DNA of 64,000 nucleotides from Pseudomonadota bacterium (GCA_947455195.1 CANGMI010000004.1:124001-188000); one strand, 5' to 3'. Positions 25,111 through 34,909 are shown, counted from the first letter of the stretch. The notes: a model not told the origin generated them from the sequence alone. Made by a program: numbers and translations.

Positions 25111-28023
25111 TCAGGCGGGCTTGTCGCCCGCGTCGGTCTCGACCTGCTGCAACGGCTCTGCCGGCGGAGCGGGACGACGCGCCCGGCGAGCGCGCTGCGG
25201 TGCGACCGGTGCCGTCTCCGGTTCGACAACGGCAGCCGCCTGAACCTTTGTCGGCGCAGTCTCGATCCACACCAGGCCGCTGCTCTCGAGCGTGCTCTTC
25301 AACACCTCGCGGTCAACCGGCACGGGCGCCGGCGCAGGCGCCGCCTCGGAGGCTGCCAGTGCCACGGGCTCTGACGATTCCGGGAACATGGCTACCTGTG
25401 TGGTCAGGGAGGGCTCCACAGGATCTGCGGGGCTCACCGGGCTGGCCAGTTCTGCCGCTGCGGGCCTGGGTGGTGACGAAGCGGCCGGCATATCGGTCGA
25501 TGTCATCGCGATGGCCGTGTCGACGGGAACGGCAATGGGCGCATCGTGAGGCGAGTCGATCGCCGGTTCGGCGACTTCACTGCTCGTCGGCGACGTGGGC
25601 CATGGGAAGGCCTCGACCTCGGGTGAACGGGGCCAGGGGAAATTTTCCACCGGGCCGCCACGATCACCGCGGGCACCACGATCGCGGCGATCGCGACCAC
25701 CACGCTCACGGCGACGACGACGCTCCACGTCGGGCCTCACCTCGGAGCCCGAATCGGGTCCGCTCGATGGGGCTGGTCGCGCGGCGGCACCTGAATCGGG
25801 CGCATCCAGTGCCAACGACTCCTGCCGTCCACCATCCCTGGGCGCACGCGCCTCGCGCGGCACGCGGCCTTCACGGCCTTCACGCGGAGCACGGCCTTCG
25901 CGCGGTGCGCGTTCCTCTCGGGGTCGACGGTCGCGCGCCTGGTCCGGTGCCGCTGCGCTCGGCGCTTCGCTGATCGGGTCCGTCGAAGCCGCCGTGCGTC
26001 CGTCAACGCCAGCCTCGGCTGCGCTACCAGCACGCCCGCCACGCCCGCCACGCCCGCCGCGGCCACGATCGCGTCCATGTCCGCCACGACCCTCACGGCC
26101 TTCACGGCCTTCACGTGCTTCGCGACCTTCGCGACCTTCGCGACCTTCGCGACGCTCACCCTCGCCACGACGTGACTGACCTCGCTCACCATTGCGCGGT
26201 GCCGGGGCGGCTGCGACCGGTGCGGGTGCTGGCGCCGTTTCTGCCGGTCGGCGGAACCAGCCGAAGATCTTGTCGATGATGCCAGCGCGCGCTGCCGGCG
26301 CTGCCACCGAACTCGGTGCTGCGGCAGGCGCGGGGGTCTGCGCTGCTGTCGGCGTCGGGGCTGCAGCGACCGGAGCAGGCGCTTCAGGGGCCACCATCTG
26401 CACGGCAGCCTGTGGCCTTGCACGCAATTCGCCGGCGGCGGCAGGACGCTCGGGCTCCTGCGGCGCATCGCCCATCTGATAGCTGGGGGGCAGCACGCCT
26501 TCCTGATTGAGGTCGTCGTGTCGCATCCGCTCGACCTTGTAGTTCGGCGTCTCCAGGTTCAGATTCGGAATCAGGAAGATGCTGACCTTGGTGCGGCTCT
26601 CGAGCGAGGTAAGGTCAGCCCGCTTTTCATTGAGCAGGAAGGTGGCGACATCGACCGGCACCTGCGCGTGAACGCTGGCGCTGTTCTCCTTCATCGCCTC
26701 TTCCTGGATGATGCGCAGGATGTGAAGTGCCGACGACTCGATCGAGCGGATGAAGCCCGTGCCGCTGCAACGCGGGCAGGGGATGTAGCTCGTCTCGCCG
26801 AGCGAAGGCTTGAGCCGCTGGCGCGACAACTCCATCAGCCCGAAGCGCGAAATCTTGCCCATCTGCACGCGGGCACGGTCGAAGCGCAGGGCATCACGCA
26901 GGCGATTCTCGACATCGCGCTGGTTCTTCTGGCTCTCCATGTCGATGAAGTCGATCACGATCAACCCACCCAGGTCGCGAAGGCGCAACTGTCGGGCAAT
27001 CTCGTCAGCGGCCTCGAGATTGGTGCGGAAGGCCGTTTCCTCGATGTCGCTGCCCTTGGTCGAGCGGGCGGAGTTCACGTCGACCGATACCAGTGCCTCG
27101 GTATGGTCGATCACGATTGCGCCACCCGATGGCAGGTTCACCTGACGTGAGTAGGCGGTCTCGATCTGGTGCTCGATCTGGAATCGCGAGAAGAGCGGCA
27201 CCGGGTCGCGATAATGCTTTACCAGGCCCACCTGATTGGGCATCACCGCCGAGACGAAGGCACGCGCCTGCTCGTAGATATCCGGCGTGTCGACCAGGAT
27301 TTCACCGATCTCGTCATGGTAATAGTCGCGAATCGCGCGCACCACCAGATTGGATTCGAGATAGATGAGGTAGGGGGCAGGATTCAGCAGTTTCTCGCGG
27401 CCGCCCCCTTCAGGGGTCTCGTATTGCGGTTGTGCTGCGCCGTCAATGGCTTCCCAGACGCGCAGCAGATAGCGCAGATCCCACTCGATTTCCTCGTACG
27501 TGCGACCGATCCCTGCCGTACGACCGATGACGCTCATCCCCTGAGGGATCGGCAGCCGATCGATGATTTCCTTCAGTTCGTTGCGGTCTTCCCCCTCGGC
27601 GCGGCGCGATACGCCACCGCCTCGCGAGTTGTTCGGCATGAGGACCAGGTAACGTCCGGCCAGACTGATGATCGAAGTGAGCGCGGCCCCCTTGTTGCCG
27701 CGTTCGTCCTTTTCGACCTGGACGATCAGTTCCTGACCCTCGCGAACGGCGTCCTGAATGCGCGCCGTCGACGGGTTGACACCCTCACGGAAGTACGAGC
27801 GCGCAATTTCCTTGAAGGGAAGGAAGCCATGCCGATCGGTACCGTACTCGACGAATGCCGCCTCGAGACTGGGCTCGATGCGGGTGATGACTGCCTTGTA
27901 GATATTGCCTTTTCGCTGCTCTTTCTGGGCCGACTCGATATCAAGGTCGATGAGCTTCTGGCCATCGACGATGGCGACGCGGAGTTCCTCGGCTTGCGTC
28001 GCGTTGAACAACATGCGCTTCAT
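25111..28023 (-). CDS. rne: Ribonuclease E
   Basis: 970 residues, the endoribonuclease scaffold of the degradosome. The N-terminal catalytic half has [21 protein letters not shown], an S1 domain from about residue 37 ([23 protein letters not shown]), the DNase I-like site with [13 protein letters not shown] and [10 protein letters not shown] holding the two metal-binding aspartates, and the zinc-link CPRCSGTG. After about residue 520 comes a long disordered region: Ala/Pro stretches, an FGWFRR patch, then Arg/Glu/Gly repeats ([19 protein letters not shown]) and a Pro-rich end, suited to RNA and protein binding. An AGGAGAA site precedes the ATG at 28023. It is divergent from rluC, as in E. coli, with a long leader between. 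Confidence 0.97.
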   Translation of the reverse strand: MKRMLFNATQAEELRVAIVDGQKLIDLDIESAQKEQRKGNIYKAVITRIEPSLEAAFVEYGTDRHGFLPFKEIARSYFREGVNPSTARIQDAVREGQELIVQVEKDERGNKGAALTSIISLAGRYLVLMPNNSRGGGVSRRAEGEDRNELKEIIDRLPIPQGMSVIGRTAGIGRTYEEIEWDLRYLLRVWEAIDGAAQPQYETPEGGGREKLLNPAPYLIYLESNLVVRAIRDYYHDEIGEILVDTPDIYEQARAFVSAVMPNQVGLVKHYRDPVPLFSRFQIEHQIETAYSRQVNLPSGGAIVIDHTEALVSVDVNSARSTKGSDIEETAFRTNLEAADEIARQLRLRDLGGLIVIDFIDMESQKNQRDVENRLRDALRFDRARVQMGKISRFGLMELSRQRLKPSLGETSYIPCPRCSGTGFIRSIESSALHILRIIQEEAMKENSASVHAQVPVDVATFLLNEKRADLTSLESRTKVSIFLIPNLNLETPNYKVERMRHDDLNQEGVLPPSYQMGDAPQEPERPAAAGELRARPQAAVQMVAPEAPAPVAAAPTPTAAQTPAPAAAPSSVAAPAARAGIIDKIFGWFRRPAETAPAPAPVAAAPAPRNGERGQSRRGEGERREGREGREGREAREGREGREGRGGHGRDRGRGGRGGRGGRAGSAAEAGVDGRTAASTDPISEAPSAAAPDQARDRRPREERAPREGRAPREGREGRVPREARAPRDGGRQESLALDAPDSGAAARPAPSSGPDSGSEVRPDVERRRRRERGGRDRRDRGARGDRGGPVENFPWPRSPEVEAFPWPTSPTSSEVAEPAIDSPHDAPIAVPVDTAIAMTSTDMPAASSPPRPAAAELASPVSPADPVEPSLTTQVAMFPESSEPVALAASEAAPAPAPVPVDREVLKSTLESSGLVWIETAPTKVQAAAVVEPETAPVAPQRARRARRPAPPAEPLQQVETDAGDKPA
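26090..26155 (-). repeat. Tandem 9-bp repeats in rne
   Basis: Four perfect head-to-tail copies of CTTCGCGAC (plus-strand reading) at 26118-26153, preceded by three related 9-mers of the CTTCACGGC type. In rne they encode a repeating Arg-Glu-Gly tract in the disordered tail. Similar degenerate 9-mers occur at about 25855-25915, and ACGCCCGCC repeats at about 26030-26060. Confidence 0.85.
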
Positions 28024-28576
28024 TCTTGTTCTCCTGCGCGCGCTGCAGGACGAACCAAGCCAGACGGGTTCCGCTCACAGACGCAGGGGCGCAGGGCGCG
28101 CAAGGTCTGCGCGGGCTGCGTGTCCATGTGTCACCAGTGTGGAGCGTATTGACGATTGCACCGGATGCTGTGGGGGCGGGGGGGCTGGCTGGGTATGTCT
28201 GCTGCCGTGCCGCTTCGTTCGCAGCGGCACGGCGATAACGGATTCGCCCTTTTCAGGCGCGCCATCAAGTACCATAAACACTTGCACCATCGCTGCTTCC
28301 GGCACGTCGATCTGCTCGAACGACGACCTGCGGGTGAGCGAAAACAACCCCTGCTGTGGGCTTCCCGAGAGGCGGGGCGCGTTTGCTGCTTCGACCTGGG
28401 TCGGGCAGTGAAGGCGCAGCGCCCGGCCGTTCGACGTTGTCGGATCGTCAGGCGTCTTGCGACCTGCCGACAAGCGAGGAACCGGGCGGGAACAGATTGC
28501 AGTCAGGCTTTTCGTTGGTCTGACTGCGTCCGGTACCGTTTGAACAGGCCGAATCCACAGTCCGAGTATATGAAGA
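28024..28576. other. rne-rluC intergenic region, probable rne leader
   Basis: 553 bp between divergent rne and rluC with no supportable gene. It contains a perfect 10-bp-stem hairpin (28204-28213 with 28224-28233, arm GCCGTGCCGC, 10-nt loop) that would lie in the rne leader RNA about 180-200 nt before the rne start. There is no U-tract, so it is not a terminator. In E. coli the rne leader folds into hairpins that mediate feedback control by RNase E; the same is possible here. Confidence 0.45.
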
Positions 28577-29644
28577 ATGAATGACTTGCGCAATTCCCTT
28601 CGATCAGGATCTGCGAACAGCGCGCGTCGCGCCCACCCGGCGGGCGAGAGCGATGCTGCGGTGCGGCATGCGGAGGTCGGGGAGGCGCATGCAGGCCAGC
28701 GCATCGACAACTACCTCATCCGTGTCCTCAAGGGGGTGCCGCGCAGCCATGTCTATCGATTGATTCGTGACGGGCAGGTACGGGTCAACGGCGCCCGGTG
28801 CGACAACACCCTGCGTCTGGCGCTCGGCGATCGGGTGCGCATTCCGCCGGTTCGCGTGGCGACCCAGACTGACCTGCAACCGCGCCCGCTCGCGGATTCG
28901 GAACTCTCGATCGTCCTCGAGGACGAGTGGCTGGTCGTGATCGACAAACCGGCGGGAATGGCGGTGCACGGTGGCAGTGGAATCGCTTTCGGTGCCATCG
29001 AACGGTTACGCGCAGCACGGCCCGATGCGCCGATGCTCGAACTGGTTCATCGGCTCGATCGCGAGACATCCGGTCTGCTGATGTTCGCCAAGAAGCGCTC
29101 GACGCTGACCGCGCTCCACGCGGCCTGGGGCGATGGATCGGTCAAGAAGCGGTATACCGCACTCGCGCTCGGTTCGATCGCCAAGGGGCGCCAGGTGGTC
29201 GATGCCGCGTTGCGAAAGTACGTGGGCCGTGACGGCGAACGCCGGGTGAGCGTGGACCCGAACGGGCAGCGCGCCGTCACGATCGTGCTTCCCCAGAGGA
29301 TCGGGGAGCGCGCCTCGCTCGTGACTGCCGAACTGCAGACCGGACGCACCCACCAGATCCGGGTTCATCTGGCGCACCTCGGCCATCCGATCCTGGGCGA
29401 TCCGCGGTATGGCGACTTCGCCGCCAATCGCGAGTGGGCACGGGCAGGGCTGCGAAGGATGTTTCTGCATGCGGGAGAGCTTCGCTTCGTACACCCCGGT
29501 ACCAACCGCACCGTCGTGCTCGCGGCCCCTTTGCCGGCTGATCTGGCCGCGGTCGTGCAAGACGTTTTCAATCCACCATCCACCCAGGCGCCGCCCCAGA
29601 CCGGACCGGCCGCCCGGCCGAACGATATCCCCGTGATCCGATGA
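28577..29644 (+). CDS. rluC: 23S rRNA pseudouridine synthase RluC family
   Basis: 355 residues. An S4 RNA-binding domain (about 40-100, QRIDNYLIRVLKGVPRSHVYRL) is followed by the RluA-type pseudouridine synthase domain with KPAGMAVHGG and the catalytic HRLDRETSG (Asp161). It also has TGRTHQIRVHLAHLGHPILGD. It makes pseudouridines in 23S rRNA (955, 2504, 2580 in E. coli RluC). The position divergent from rne matches E. coli. An extra low-complexity N-terminus of about 35 residues precedes S4. It overlaps the HAD gene by 4 bp (ATGA). Confidence 0.94.
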   Translation: MNDLRNSLRSGSANSARRAHPAGESDAAVRHAEVGEAHAGQRIDNYLIRVLKGVPRSHVYRLIRDGQVRVNGARCDNTLRLALGDRVRIPPVRVATQTDLQPRPLADSELSIVLEDEWLVVIDKPAGMAVHGGSGIAFGAIERLRAARPDAPMLELVHRLDRETSGLLMFAKKRSTLTALHAAWGDGSVKKRYTALALGSIAKGRQVVDAALRKYVGRDGERRVSVDPNGQRAVTIVLPQRIGERASLVTAELQTGRTHQIRVHLAHLGHPILGDPRYGDFAANREWARAGLRRMFLHAGELRFVHPGTNRTVVLAAPLPADLAAVVQDVFNPPSTQAPPQTGPAARPNDIPVIR

Positions 29645-30297
29645 AAGCGTCCTTTGATGTCGTCGTCTTCGATTGGGATGGAACTCTGGCGGATTCGACG
29701 GGCCCGATTGCGCAGTGCATGCAGGAAGCCTGTCGTGCGCTCGGCCTCGCAGTGCCTACTGAAGCCGCAGCCCAACATGTCATCGGGCTCGGACTCGATG
29801 ATGCCCTCGCGCGGCTGGTCCCCGAGCTGCCCCGCAGTGACTACCCGAAACTGGTCGAAGCCTACCGGGAGATCTACTTCGCGCGTCCGGTGGCTCACCC
29901 GCTCTTCCCGGGCATCGGGAACCTGCTCGATGCACTCGAGGCGCGCGGGCTGGCGCTGGCCGTTGCCACGGGAAAGAGCGCAGCCGGTCTGCAACGGAGT
30001 CTGGCAGAGACTGGGCTGGGCGGGCGATTCAGCGCCATGCGGACCGCCGATGTCACCGCATCGAAGCCCGACCCCCTGATGCTTCGGGAGATCGCCGAGG
30101 AACTCGACATCGCGCCCTCGAGGATGCTGATGGTGGGGGACACGGCCTATGATCTTGAAATGGCATCGCGCGCCGGTGCCGCTGCCGTCGGCGTTGCTTA
30201 TGGGGCCCACTCTCTTGCCGAACTGCGCAAATGGCCAGCGCTCGCGTTCGTCGAGTCCCCGGGGGAGCTCGCACAGTGGTTCGTGAAGATGGTCTGA
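29641..30297 (+). CDS. HAD-family phosphatase (phosphoglycolate phosphatase-like)
   Basis: 218 residues, HAD superfamily. Motif I is FDWDGTLADS (nucleophile Asp11), motif II VATGKSAAG, then the lysine in ASKPDP and motif III MVGDTAYDLEMA. The alpha-helical cap after motif I fits the Gph/PGMB subgroup. It probably hydrolyses a small phosphorylated metabolite. It is translationally coupled to rluC (ATGA) and its end overlaps the Rieske gene, an arrangement common in betaproteobacteria (rluC-HAD-Rieske-sppA). Confidence 0.9.
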   Translation: MKASFDVVVFDWDGTLADSTGPIAQCMQEACRALGLAVPTEAAAQHVIGLGLDDALARLVPELPRSDYPKLVEAYREIYFARPVAHPLFPGIGNLLDALEARGLALAVATGKSAAGLQRSLAETGLGGRFSAMRTADVTASKPDPLMLREIAEELDIAPSRMLMVGDTAYDLEMASRAGAAAVGVAYGAHSLAELRKWPALAFVESPGELAQWFVKMV

Positions 30298-30644
30298 TCT
30301 GCGCCTCCGACCGGTTGGTCGAAGGCGGGGATGCGGTGCGTTTCGAGCTCGAGCGGCCTGCCGGAGCGGTGGCCGCATTCGTGGTGCGCTATCGCGGGCA
30401 GGCTCGCGGCTTTCTGAATCGCTGCGCGCACCGGCCGATGGAACTCGATCTGATTCCCGGCAGGATATTCGATCGAGCCGGGCGGTACCTCGTCTGCTCG
30501 ACGCATGCTGCGGTATACGATCCGGCTACCGGAGATTGCGTGGGGGGACCGTGCGTCGGTGCGTCCCTCGTACCGGTGCCGGTGTTCGAGCGTGACGGGC
30601 AGGTATTTCTGACATTGGAGCGGTACCAGCATGAGCGTGGATGA
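30276..30644 (+). CDS. Rieske [2Fe-2S] domain protein
   Basis: 122 residues from a GTG at 30276, which has GGGGAG 9 nt upstream and overlaps the HAD gene by 22 bp. Cluster ligands are complete: NRCAHRPMELD (Cys-x-His) and LVCSTHAAVYDPATGDCVGGPC (Cys-x2-His). The whole protein is essentially one Rieske domain, like the ferredoxin components of dioxygenases or a nitrite-reductase small subunit, but there is no oxygenase nearby. Role unknown. It overlaps sppA by 14 bp. Confidence 0.87.
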   Translation: MVREDGLICASDRLVEGGDAVRFELERPAGAVAAFVVRYRGQARGFLNRCAHRPMELDLIPGRIFDRAGRYLVCSTHAAVYDPATGDCVGGPCVGASLVPVPVFERDGQVFLTLERYQHERG

Positions 30645-31623
30645 AAAGACCGAGACCACCGCGGATTCGACCCAGGTTGCCGCGGGCGGCGTTTCCGATC
30701 AGCAGTGGGAGCGGTCGGTGCTGGAGCGACTCGCGTTTGACGCGCTGGGCGAGCAGCGGCGAGCCCGGCGATGGGGTATCGGTTTCAAGCTGTTTTTTGC
30801 GATCTATGCGACGGTGATCCTCGGGGTCTCTCTCGACTGGTCCTGGCTCGGTGCAAGCAGCGAGCGACACACCGCGCTCGTTTCGCTCGAGGGCGTCATC
30901 GAATCGCACGGGGCCGTCAACGCCGAGCAGGCGATCGACTCCTTGCGAGCCGCGTTCAAGGACCGCAATACGGCGGGCGTGGTCATCCGCATCAATTCAC
31001 CCGGGGGCAGCCCGGTTCAGGCAGGCATGATCCATGACGAAATCCTGCGCTTGCGCGCGCTGCATCCTGACCTGCCGGTGCACGCCGTGGTCGAGGATCT
31101 CTGTGCCTCTGGCGGCTACTACGTGGCGGTGGCGGCAGACCAGATCCACGTCGATCGGGCAAGCCTTGTGGGGTCGATCGGCGTTCTCATGAACGGATTC
31201 GGGTTCACCGAGACCATGCAGAAACTGGGTGTCGAACGACGTCTCATCACGGCAGGGGCCAACAAGGGTTTCCTCGATCCGTTTCTGCCCGTGAATGGCG
31301 AGCAACGGGCGCACGCGCAGCACATGCTCGAGGAAATCCATGGCCAGTTCATCGCCATCGTGAAGGCCGGTCGTGGCGATCGCCTGAAGTCGGCCCCTGA
31401 TCTGTTCAGTGGGCTCATCTGGACCGGTGAACGCAGCGTGGCGCTCGGGTTGGCTGATGGCCTGGGTACGGTAGGCAGCGTCTCCCGCGACGTCATCAAG
31501 GCCGAGCGTGTGGTCGATTTTACCGAGCGCGCGAGTTTCGGCGAGCGGATCGCGAAGCGCTTGGGTGCATCCGCCGGTGCGGCCCTCGGCTCCCTGTTCG
31601 GTCCGGCGGTTTCACTGCGGTAG
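30631..31623 (+). CDS. sppA: Signal peptide peptidase SppA (S49 family)
   Basis: 330 residues, inner-membrane serine protease that degrades cleaved signal peptides. One N-terminal membrane span (about 50-68, IGFKLFFAIYATVILGVSL) is followed by the short-form protease domain. It shows VVIRINSPGGSP, the catalytic serine in DLCASGGYYVA (Ser160) and the lysine in GANKGFLDPF (Lys212). This is the half-length SppA that forms octamers, unlike the doubled E. coli enzyme. Its 3' end overlaps the convergent methyltransferase gene by 104 bp. Confidence 0.93.
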   Translation: MSVDEKTETTADSTQVAAGGVSDQQWERSVLERLAFDALGEQRRARRWGIGFKLFFAIYATVILGVSLDWSWLGASSERHTALVSLEGVIESHGAVNAEQAIDSLRAAFKDRNTAGVVIRINSPGGSPVQAGMIHDEILRLRALHPDLPVHAVVEDLCASGGYYVAVAADQIHVDRASLVGSIGVLMNGFGFTETMQKLGVERRLITAGANKGFLDPFLPVNGEQRAHAQHMLEEIHGQFIAIVKAGRGDRLKSAPDLFSGLIWTGERSVALGLADGLGTVGSVSRDVIKAERVVDFTERASFGERIAKRLGASAGAALGSLFGPAVSLR

Positions 31624-32326
31624 CGGCGAGCAGCAGAAAGACGGCCGGGCGGCGGTCCAGGCTCGCGCCCGGCGCCGATCGCCAGTCGGCCACTGGCGCA
31701 GTCCGTATGGTCTCGCCGGGCTGAGTCAGGTCCGCTGCGATGCACAAGCTGGTATCGGGGTGGAGGATTTCGCAAGCGACTGTCCGCATCCGGTCATTGC
31801 GATAGGGCGCTTCGATCCACAGTTGAGTCGACAGATCGGCCGCTGAGGCCTGCTCGAGAGCAACCAGCGCCTGATCAAGCGCCGGGCGTTCGACGGGCAG
31901 GTAGCCTCGAAAGCTGAATCGCTGTCCCTCGAGTCCACACGCCATCAAGGCGAGCAGCAGGGCGGAGGGACCCACCAGCGGACTTACCCCGATGCCTCGC
32001 TCGTGCGCCCTTGCCACGACCCGAGCGCCGGGGTCGGCGACACACGGAGCGCCCGCATCACTGAGCAGGACGCATGAGCGACCGGCCGCGATCGGGTCGA
32101 GCAGGCTGTCGATATCGGTATCGGAGGTCAGTTCGCTCATGAGCGCCGACTGCAGGGGCCGCGAATAGCCGACCGCTTTCAGAAAGGCGCGAGCACTGCG
32201 TGCTGACTCGACGATGAAGGCGTCGACCGCATTGATGGCGGCCAGCGTCGCCGCTGGAATGAACGGCGTGGCCTCTGCCTCCCCGAGCGTGACCGGTACC
32301 AGCCACAGTCGGCCGGCTGCGCTCAT
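31520..32326 (-). CDS. RsmI-like SAM-dependent methyltransferase
   Basis: 268 residues of the tetrapyrrole-methylase fold related to RsmI (16S rRNA 2'-O-methyltransferase at C1402). SDAGAPCVADPG is the family motif, with LVGPSALLLALMACGL and FSFRGYLP after it. It starts LWLVPVTLGE rather than the usual LYVVPTPIGN, placing it in the shorter paralogue group common in betaproteobacteria, whose target is unclear. It is coupled to maf (ATGA at 32323-32326). The last 32 residues are Arg/Pro/Ser-rich and are read antisense to the 3' end of sppA; they look like a tail gained by loss of an earlier stop. Confidence 0.85.
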   Translation of the reverse strand: MSAAGRLWLVPVTLGEAEATPFIPAATLAAINAVDAFIVESARSARAFLKAVGYSRPLQSALMSELTSDTDIDSLLDPIAAGRSCVLLSDAGAPCVADPGARVVARAHERGIGVSPLVGPSALLLALMACGLEGQRFSFRGYLPVERPALDQALVALEQASAADLSTQLWIEAPYRNDRMRTVACEILHPDTSLCIAADLTQPGETIRTAPVADWRSAPGASLDRRPAVFLLLAATAVKPPDRTGSRGPHRRMHPSASRSARRNSRAR

Positions 32327-32916
32327 CGCGGCAGAACCGCAAGTCCGTGCTGAGCGAGCATATCCACCAGCGCGATCAGCGGCAGACCGATGATCGCGCT
32401 CGGGTCGTGGGTTTCGACCCGGCTCATCAGCGCGATGCCGAGTGCTTCGACCCGGGCGCTGCCAGCGCAATCGTAGGGGCGCTCGGCCTGGAGATAGGCC
32501 TCGATGGTGGCCTCCGAGAGCAACCTGAAATGAACCGTACATGTTTCGACGCGCGCGCTCGTGGCGCCGTTTCGACTGTCCACGACGGCAACGCCTGAAT
32601 GCAGTTGCATCGCCCGGCCGCTTGCCCGGCGCAGTTGGTTCCGTGCATTCTCGTGGGAGAGTGGCTTGTCGGCAATCACCCCGTCGAGTACCGCCACCTG
32701 ATCCGAACCGATGACAAGGGCGTCACTGACCTGGCTTGCGATGGCTCTTGCCTTTTCGATCGACAGCCGCTCAGCGCGACCGACCGGAGATTCATCGGGC
32801 CTCTCGCGTTCGTCCACACCCGGGCTCATGCACTCGAACGGTACACTCAGGCGGCCCAGCAGTTCGCGGCGGTAGGTGGAGGTCGAGGCGAGGATGAGGC
32901 GCGGTAGAGCAGTCAC
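32323..32916 (-). CDS. maf: Maf-like nucleotide pyrophosphatase (YceF type)
   Basis: 197 residues. Opening LILASTSTYRRELLGRL, then VDERERPDESP, VIGSDQVAVLDG and KPLSHENARNQLR are the Maf motifs; the lysine-containing SIEKARAIA is present. YceF-type Maf proteins hydrolyse 7-methyl-GTP and guard against modified nucleotides. GTG start at 32916. It is divergent from the yceD-rpmF-plsX-fab operon, the same neighbourhood as in E. coli. Confidence 0.93.
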   Translation of the reverse strand: MTALPRLILASTSTYRRELLGRLSVPFECMSPGVDERERPDESPVGRAERLSIEKARAIASQVSDALVIGSDQVAVLDGVIADKPLSHENARNQLRRASGRAMQLHSGVAVVDSRNGATSARVETCTVHFRLLSEATIEAYLQAERPYDCAGSARVEALGIALMSRVETHDPSAIIGLPLIALVDMLAQHGLAVLPR

Positions 32917-32935
32917 GGCTAGGTCTCTGATTTCG

Positions 32936-32965
32936 TTGCGATCTTGCAGCGTTGCATGGTAACAT
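32936..32965 (+). promoter_or_regulatory. Possible promoter of the yceD-rpmF-plsX-fab operon
   Basis: TTGCGA, 18-nt spacer, TAACAT, ending about 108 bp before the yceD ATG, in the divergent region with maf. Neither hexamer is a strong match. Confidence 0.35.
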
Positions 32966-33072
32966 CGAAAGATTGTGCAGGCGGCCGGTGCCGGCAGGCT
33001 CTGTCAAGACTTCCATTTCGGGTTCACGCCCGCCACGCCTGCCGGTTCCTACAGCGTTTCTTGTTGCCCACC

Positions 33073-33549
33073 ATGCAGATCGATCCGTTTGAATTTGCGC
33101 GCCGTCAGGATGGACGGCATGGCGATATCGTGGCTTGCGAGATGCGGCGAATGGCTGACCTGGGTTGGCAAGTCGTGCAAGGCAGCTTCGATCTTCGCGG
33201 CGGTGGAGCGGCGAACGGTCCCTGGTGGATCGACCTCCGTGCGACGGCGCGCGTACGGACAGTCTGTCAGCGTTGTCTCGGTGAGCTTGGCGTGGAAGTC
33301 AATGCCGATTCGCGGCTTGAACTGGCTGCCTCCGAGGCTGAGGCTGACGCTGCGGATGATGATGATGTCGATCGGATCGACGGTTCGCGACCGCTCGATG
33401 TGGCCACCCTGGTCGAGGATGAATTGATCCTCGCCTTGCCCATGGTCGGGCGGCATGAGTCTTGTGAGGCGACAGTCGTTCCCGATCGCCCCGATGGACC
33501 GCTTGGCAAGGCGCTGGGTGCCTGGACGGGGCGGCGCCTCTCGCAGTGA
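33073..33549 (+). CDS. yceD: YceD/DUF177 family protein (large-subunit accumulation)
   Basis: 158 residues. It begins MQIDPFEFARRQD, the usual YceD opening; has the Cys-x2-Cys pair in VRTVCQRCLGEL, an acidic stretch (EADAADDDDVD) and VEDELILALPMVGRH. The family is needed for 23S rRNA accumulation in some bacteria and plants. The ATG at 33073 is preferred over an in-frame ATG at 32959 because upstream residues lack similarity to the family. Immediately upstream of rpmF, the almost universal arrangement. Confidence 0.88.
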   Translation: MQIDPFEFARRQDGRHGDIVACEMRRMADLGWQVVQGSFDLRGGGAANGPWWIDLRATARVRTVCQRCLGELGVEVNADSRLELAASEAEADAADDDDVDRIDGSRPLDVATLVEDELILALPMVGRHESCEATVVPDRPDGPLGKALGAWTGRRLSQ

Positions 33550-33636
33550 GGCATTGAGCTTTTGACGATTGGTGCCGACTCTGGTGCTCTTGATCAGATC
33601 GGCGTGTATTGGCAGCACAACGGGAGATTACCCACC

Positions 33637-33822
33637 ATGGCAGTTCAGCAGAACAAGAAGTCGCCCTCCAAGCGAGGCATGCACCGGTCACACGACTTTC
33701 TGACCAACCCGCCGCTGGCGATTGAACCGGCCACCGGTGAAGTTCACCTGCGCCATCATGTCAGCCCGTCAGGTTACTATCGCGGCAAGAAGGTGATGAA
33801 GACCAAGGCCGACGCGTCCTGA
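33637..33822 (+). CDS. rpmF: 50S ribosomal protein L32
   Basis: 61 residues. [20 protein letters not shown] is the conserved L32 N-terminus. The C-terminal [14 protein letters not shown] follows. The zinc-binding cysteines seen in many L32 proteins are absent, as in other proteobacterial forms. A CGGGAG site precedes the ATG by about 9 nt. Confidence 0.97.
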   Translation: MAVQQNKKSPSKRGMHRSHDFLTNPPLAIEPATGEVHLRHHVSPSGYYRGKKVMKTKADAS

Positions 33823-33883
33823 TCCGTATCGAACCGGCACAGTGTCGCCTGCAGTTGCTGGCCTGAACGATTCTTCTCCCCTG

Positions 33884-34909
33884 ATGTCACGCGAAGTCAC
33901 CCTGGCGGTCGATTGCATGGGCGGCGACCACGGCCCCTCGGTCACCGTGCCGGCCGTGATGCGTTTTCTCGAGGGAAACCCGGACGCACGCTGCATCCTT
34001 GTCGGCTTGAAGGAGCCGCTCGAGGCTGCACTTGCCCAGTGGTCTTCGCCTGCGGTCGGTCGCGCCAGCCTTCGGTTTGCCTCCGAGGTCGTGGCGATGG
34101 ATGAGGCGCCTGCCCACGCCATCAAGCGCAAGAAGGACTCTTCGATGCGGGTGGCGATCGATCTCGTCAAGGAGGGGTCTGCCGACGCAGTCGTGAGTGC
34201 TGGCAATACGGGCGCCCTGATGGGCATGGCGCACTTTGTCCTGCGCACGCTGCCGGGCATCGACCGCCCCGCGCTGGTTGCATTGATGCCAACGGTGGCG
34301 GGCCACTGCTACCTGCTCGACCTCGGTGCAAGTCCGGATTGCAGCGCCGAACATCTGCGCCAGTTCGCCGTGATGGGCAGCACGCTCGTCGCATGCGTCG
34401 AGAATCGACCACGGCCCAGCGTCGGACTGCTCAATATCGGCAGCGAAGCGATCAAGGGCAATGCGGTGGTGAAGCAGGCGGCTGAACTGCTGCGCGATGC
34501 TGATCTGAATTTCGTCGGAAACGTCGAAGGGGATGGCATCTTCTGGAGCGAAACCGACGTCATCGTCAGTGATGGATTCGTCGGCAATGTCGTCCTGAAG
34601 TCGGTCGAGGGTCTTGCGCGGATGTTCCGCCACAATCTGACGGCCGAATTCCGCCGCGGCCCGATCGCCATGCTCGGCGCGCTGTTTGCGTGGCCCGTGC
34701 TCAGCAAGTTTCGCAAGCGCTTCGATCATCGGCAGTACAACGGTGCGATGCTGATCGGCCTGCGAGGCATGGTCGTGAAAAGCCATGGTTCGGCTGATGC
34801 GGTGTCCTTTGGTTCGGCTCTCGGGCGAGCGGCAACGCTGGTGCGCACCGATGTGCTGACCCGGATTTCGGCCGGGCTCGCCCCCCGTCAGGAGCAACTC
34901 GCACAATGA
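33884..34909 (+). CDS. plsX: Phosphate acyltransferase PlsX
   Basis: 341 residues, makes acyl-phosphate from acyl-ACP for phospholipid synthesis. It starts [20 protein letters not shown], with [28 protein letters not shown] and [15 protein letters not shown]. The ATG at 33884 matches the family start; a GTG at 33842 would add 14 residues. It overlaps fabH by 4 bp. Part of the operon yceD-rpmF-plsX-fabH-fabD-fabG-acpP-fabF. Confidence 0.96.
   Translation: MSREVTLAVDCMGGDHGPSVTVPAVMRFLEGNPDARCILVGLKEPLEAALAQWSSPAVGRASLRFASEVVAMDEAPAHAIKRKKDSSMRVAIDLVKEGSADAVVSAGNTGALMGMAHFVLRTLPGIDRPALVALMPTVAGHCYLLDLGASPDCSAEHLRQFAVMGSTLVACVENRPRPSVGLLNIGSEAIKGNAVVKQAAELLRDADLNFVGNVEGDGIFWSETDVIVSDGFVGNVVLKSVEGLARMFRHNLTAEFRRGPIAMLGALFAWPVLSKFRKRFDHRQYNGAMLIGLRGMVVKSHGSADAVSFGSALGRAATLVRTDVLTRISAGLAPRQEQLAQ

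Noticed and set aside
26090-26155. Short direct repeats as a possible CRISPR array
   Set aside because: The repeats are 9 bp, contiguous and in frame within rne, with no spacers.
25111-26200. Plus-strand open frames over the rne tail, Arg/Pro-rich
   Set aside because: They mirror the repetitive rne C-terminus in high-GC DNA and have no ribosome sites.
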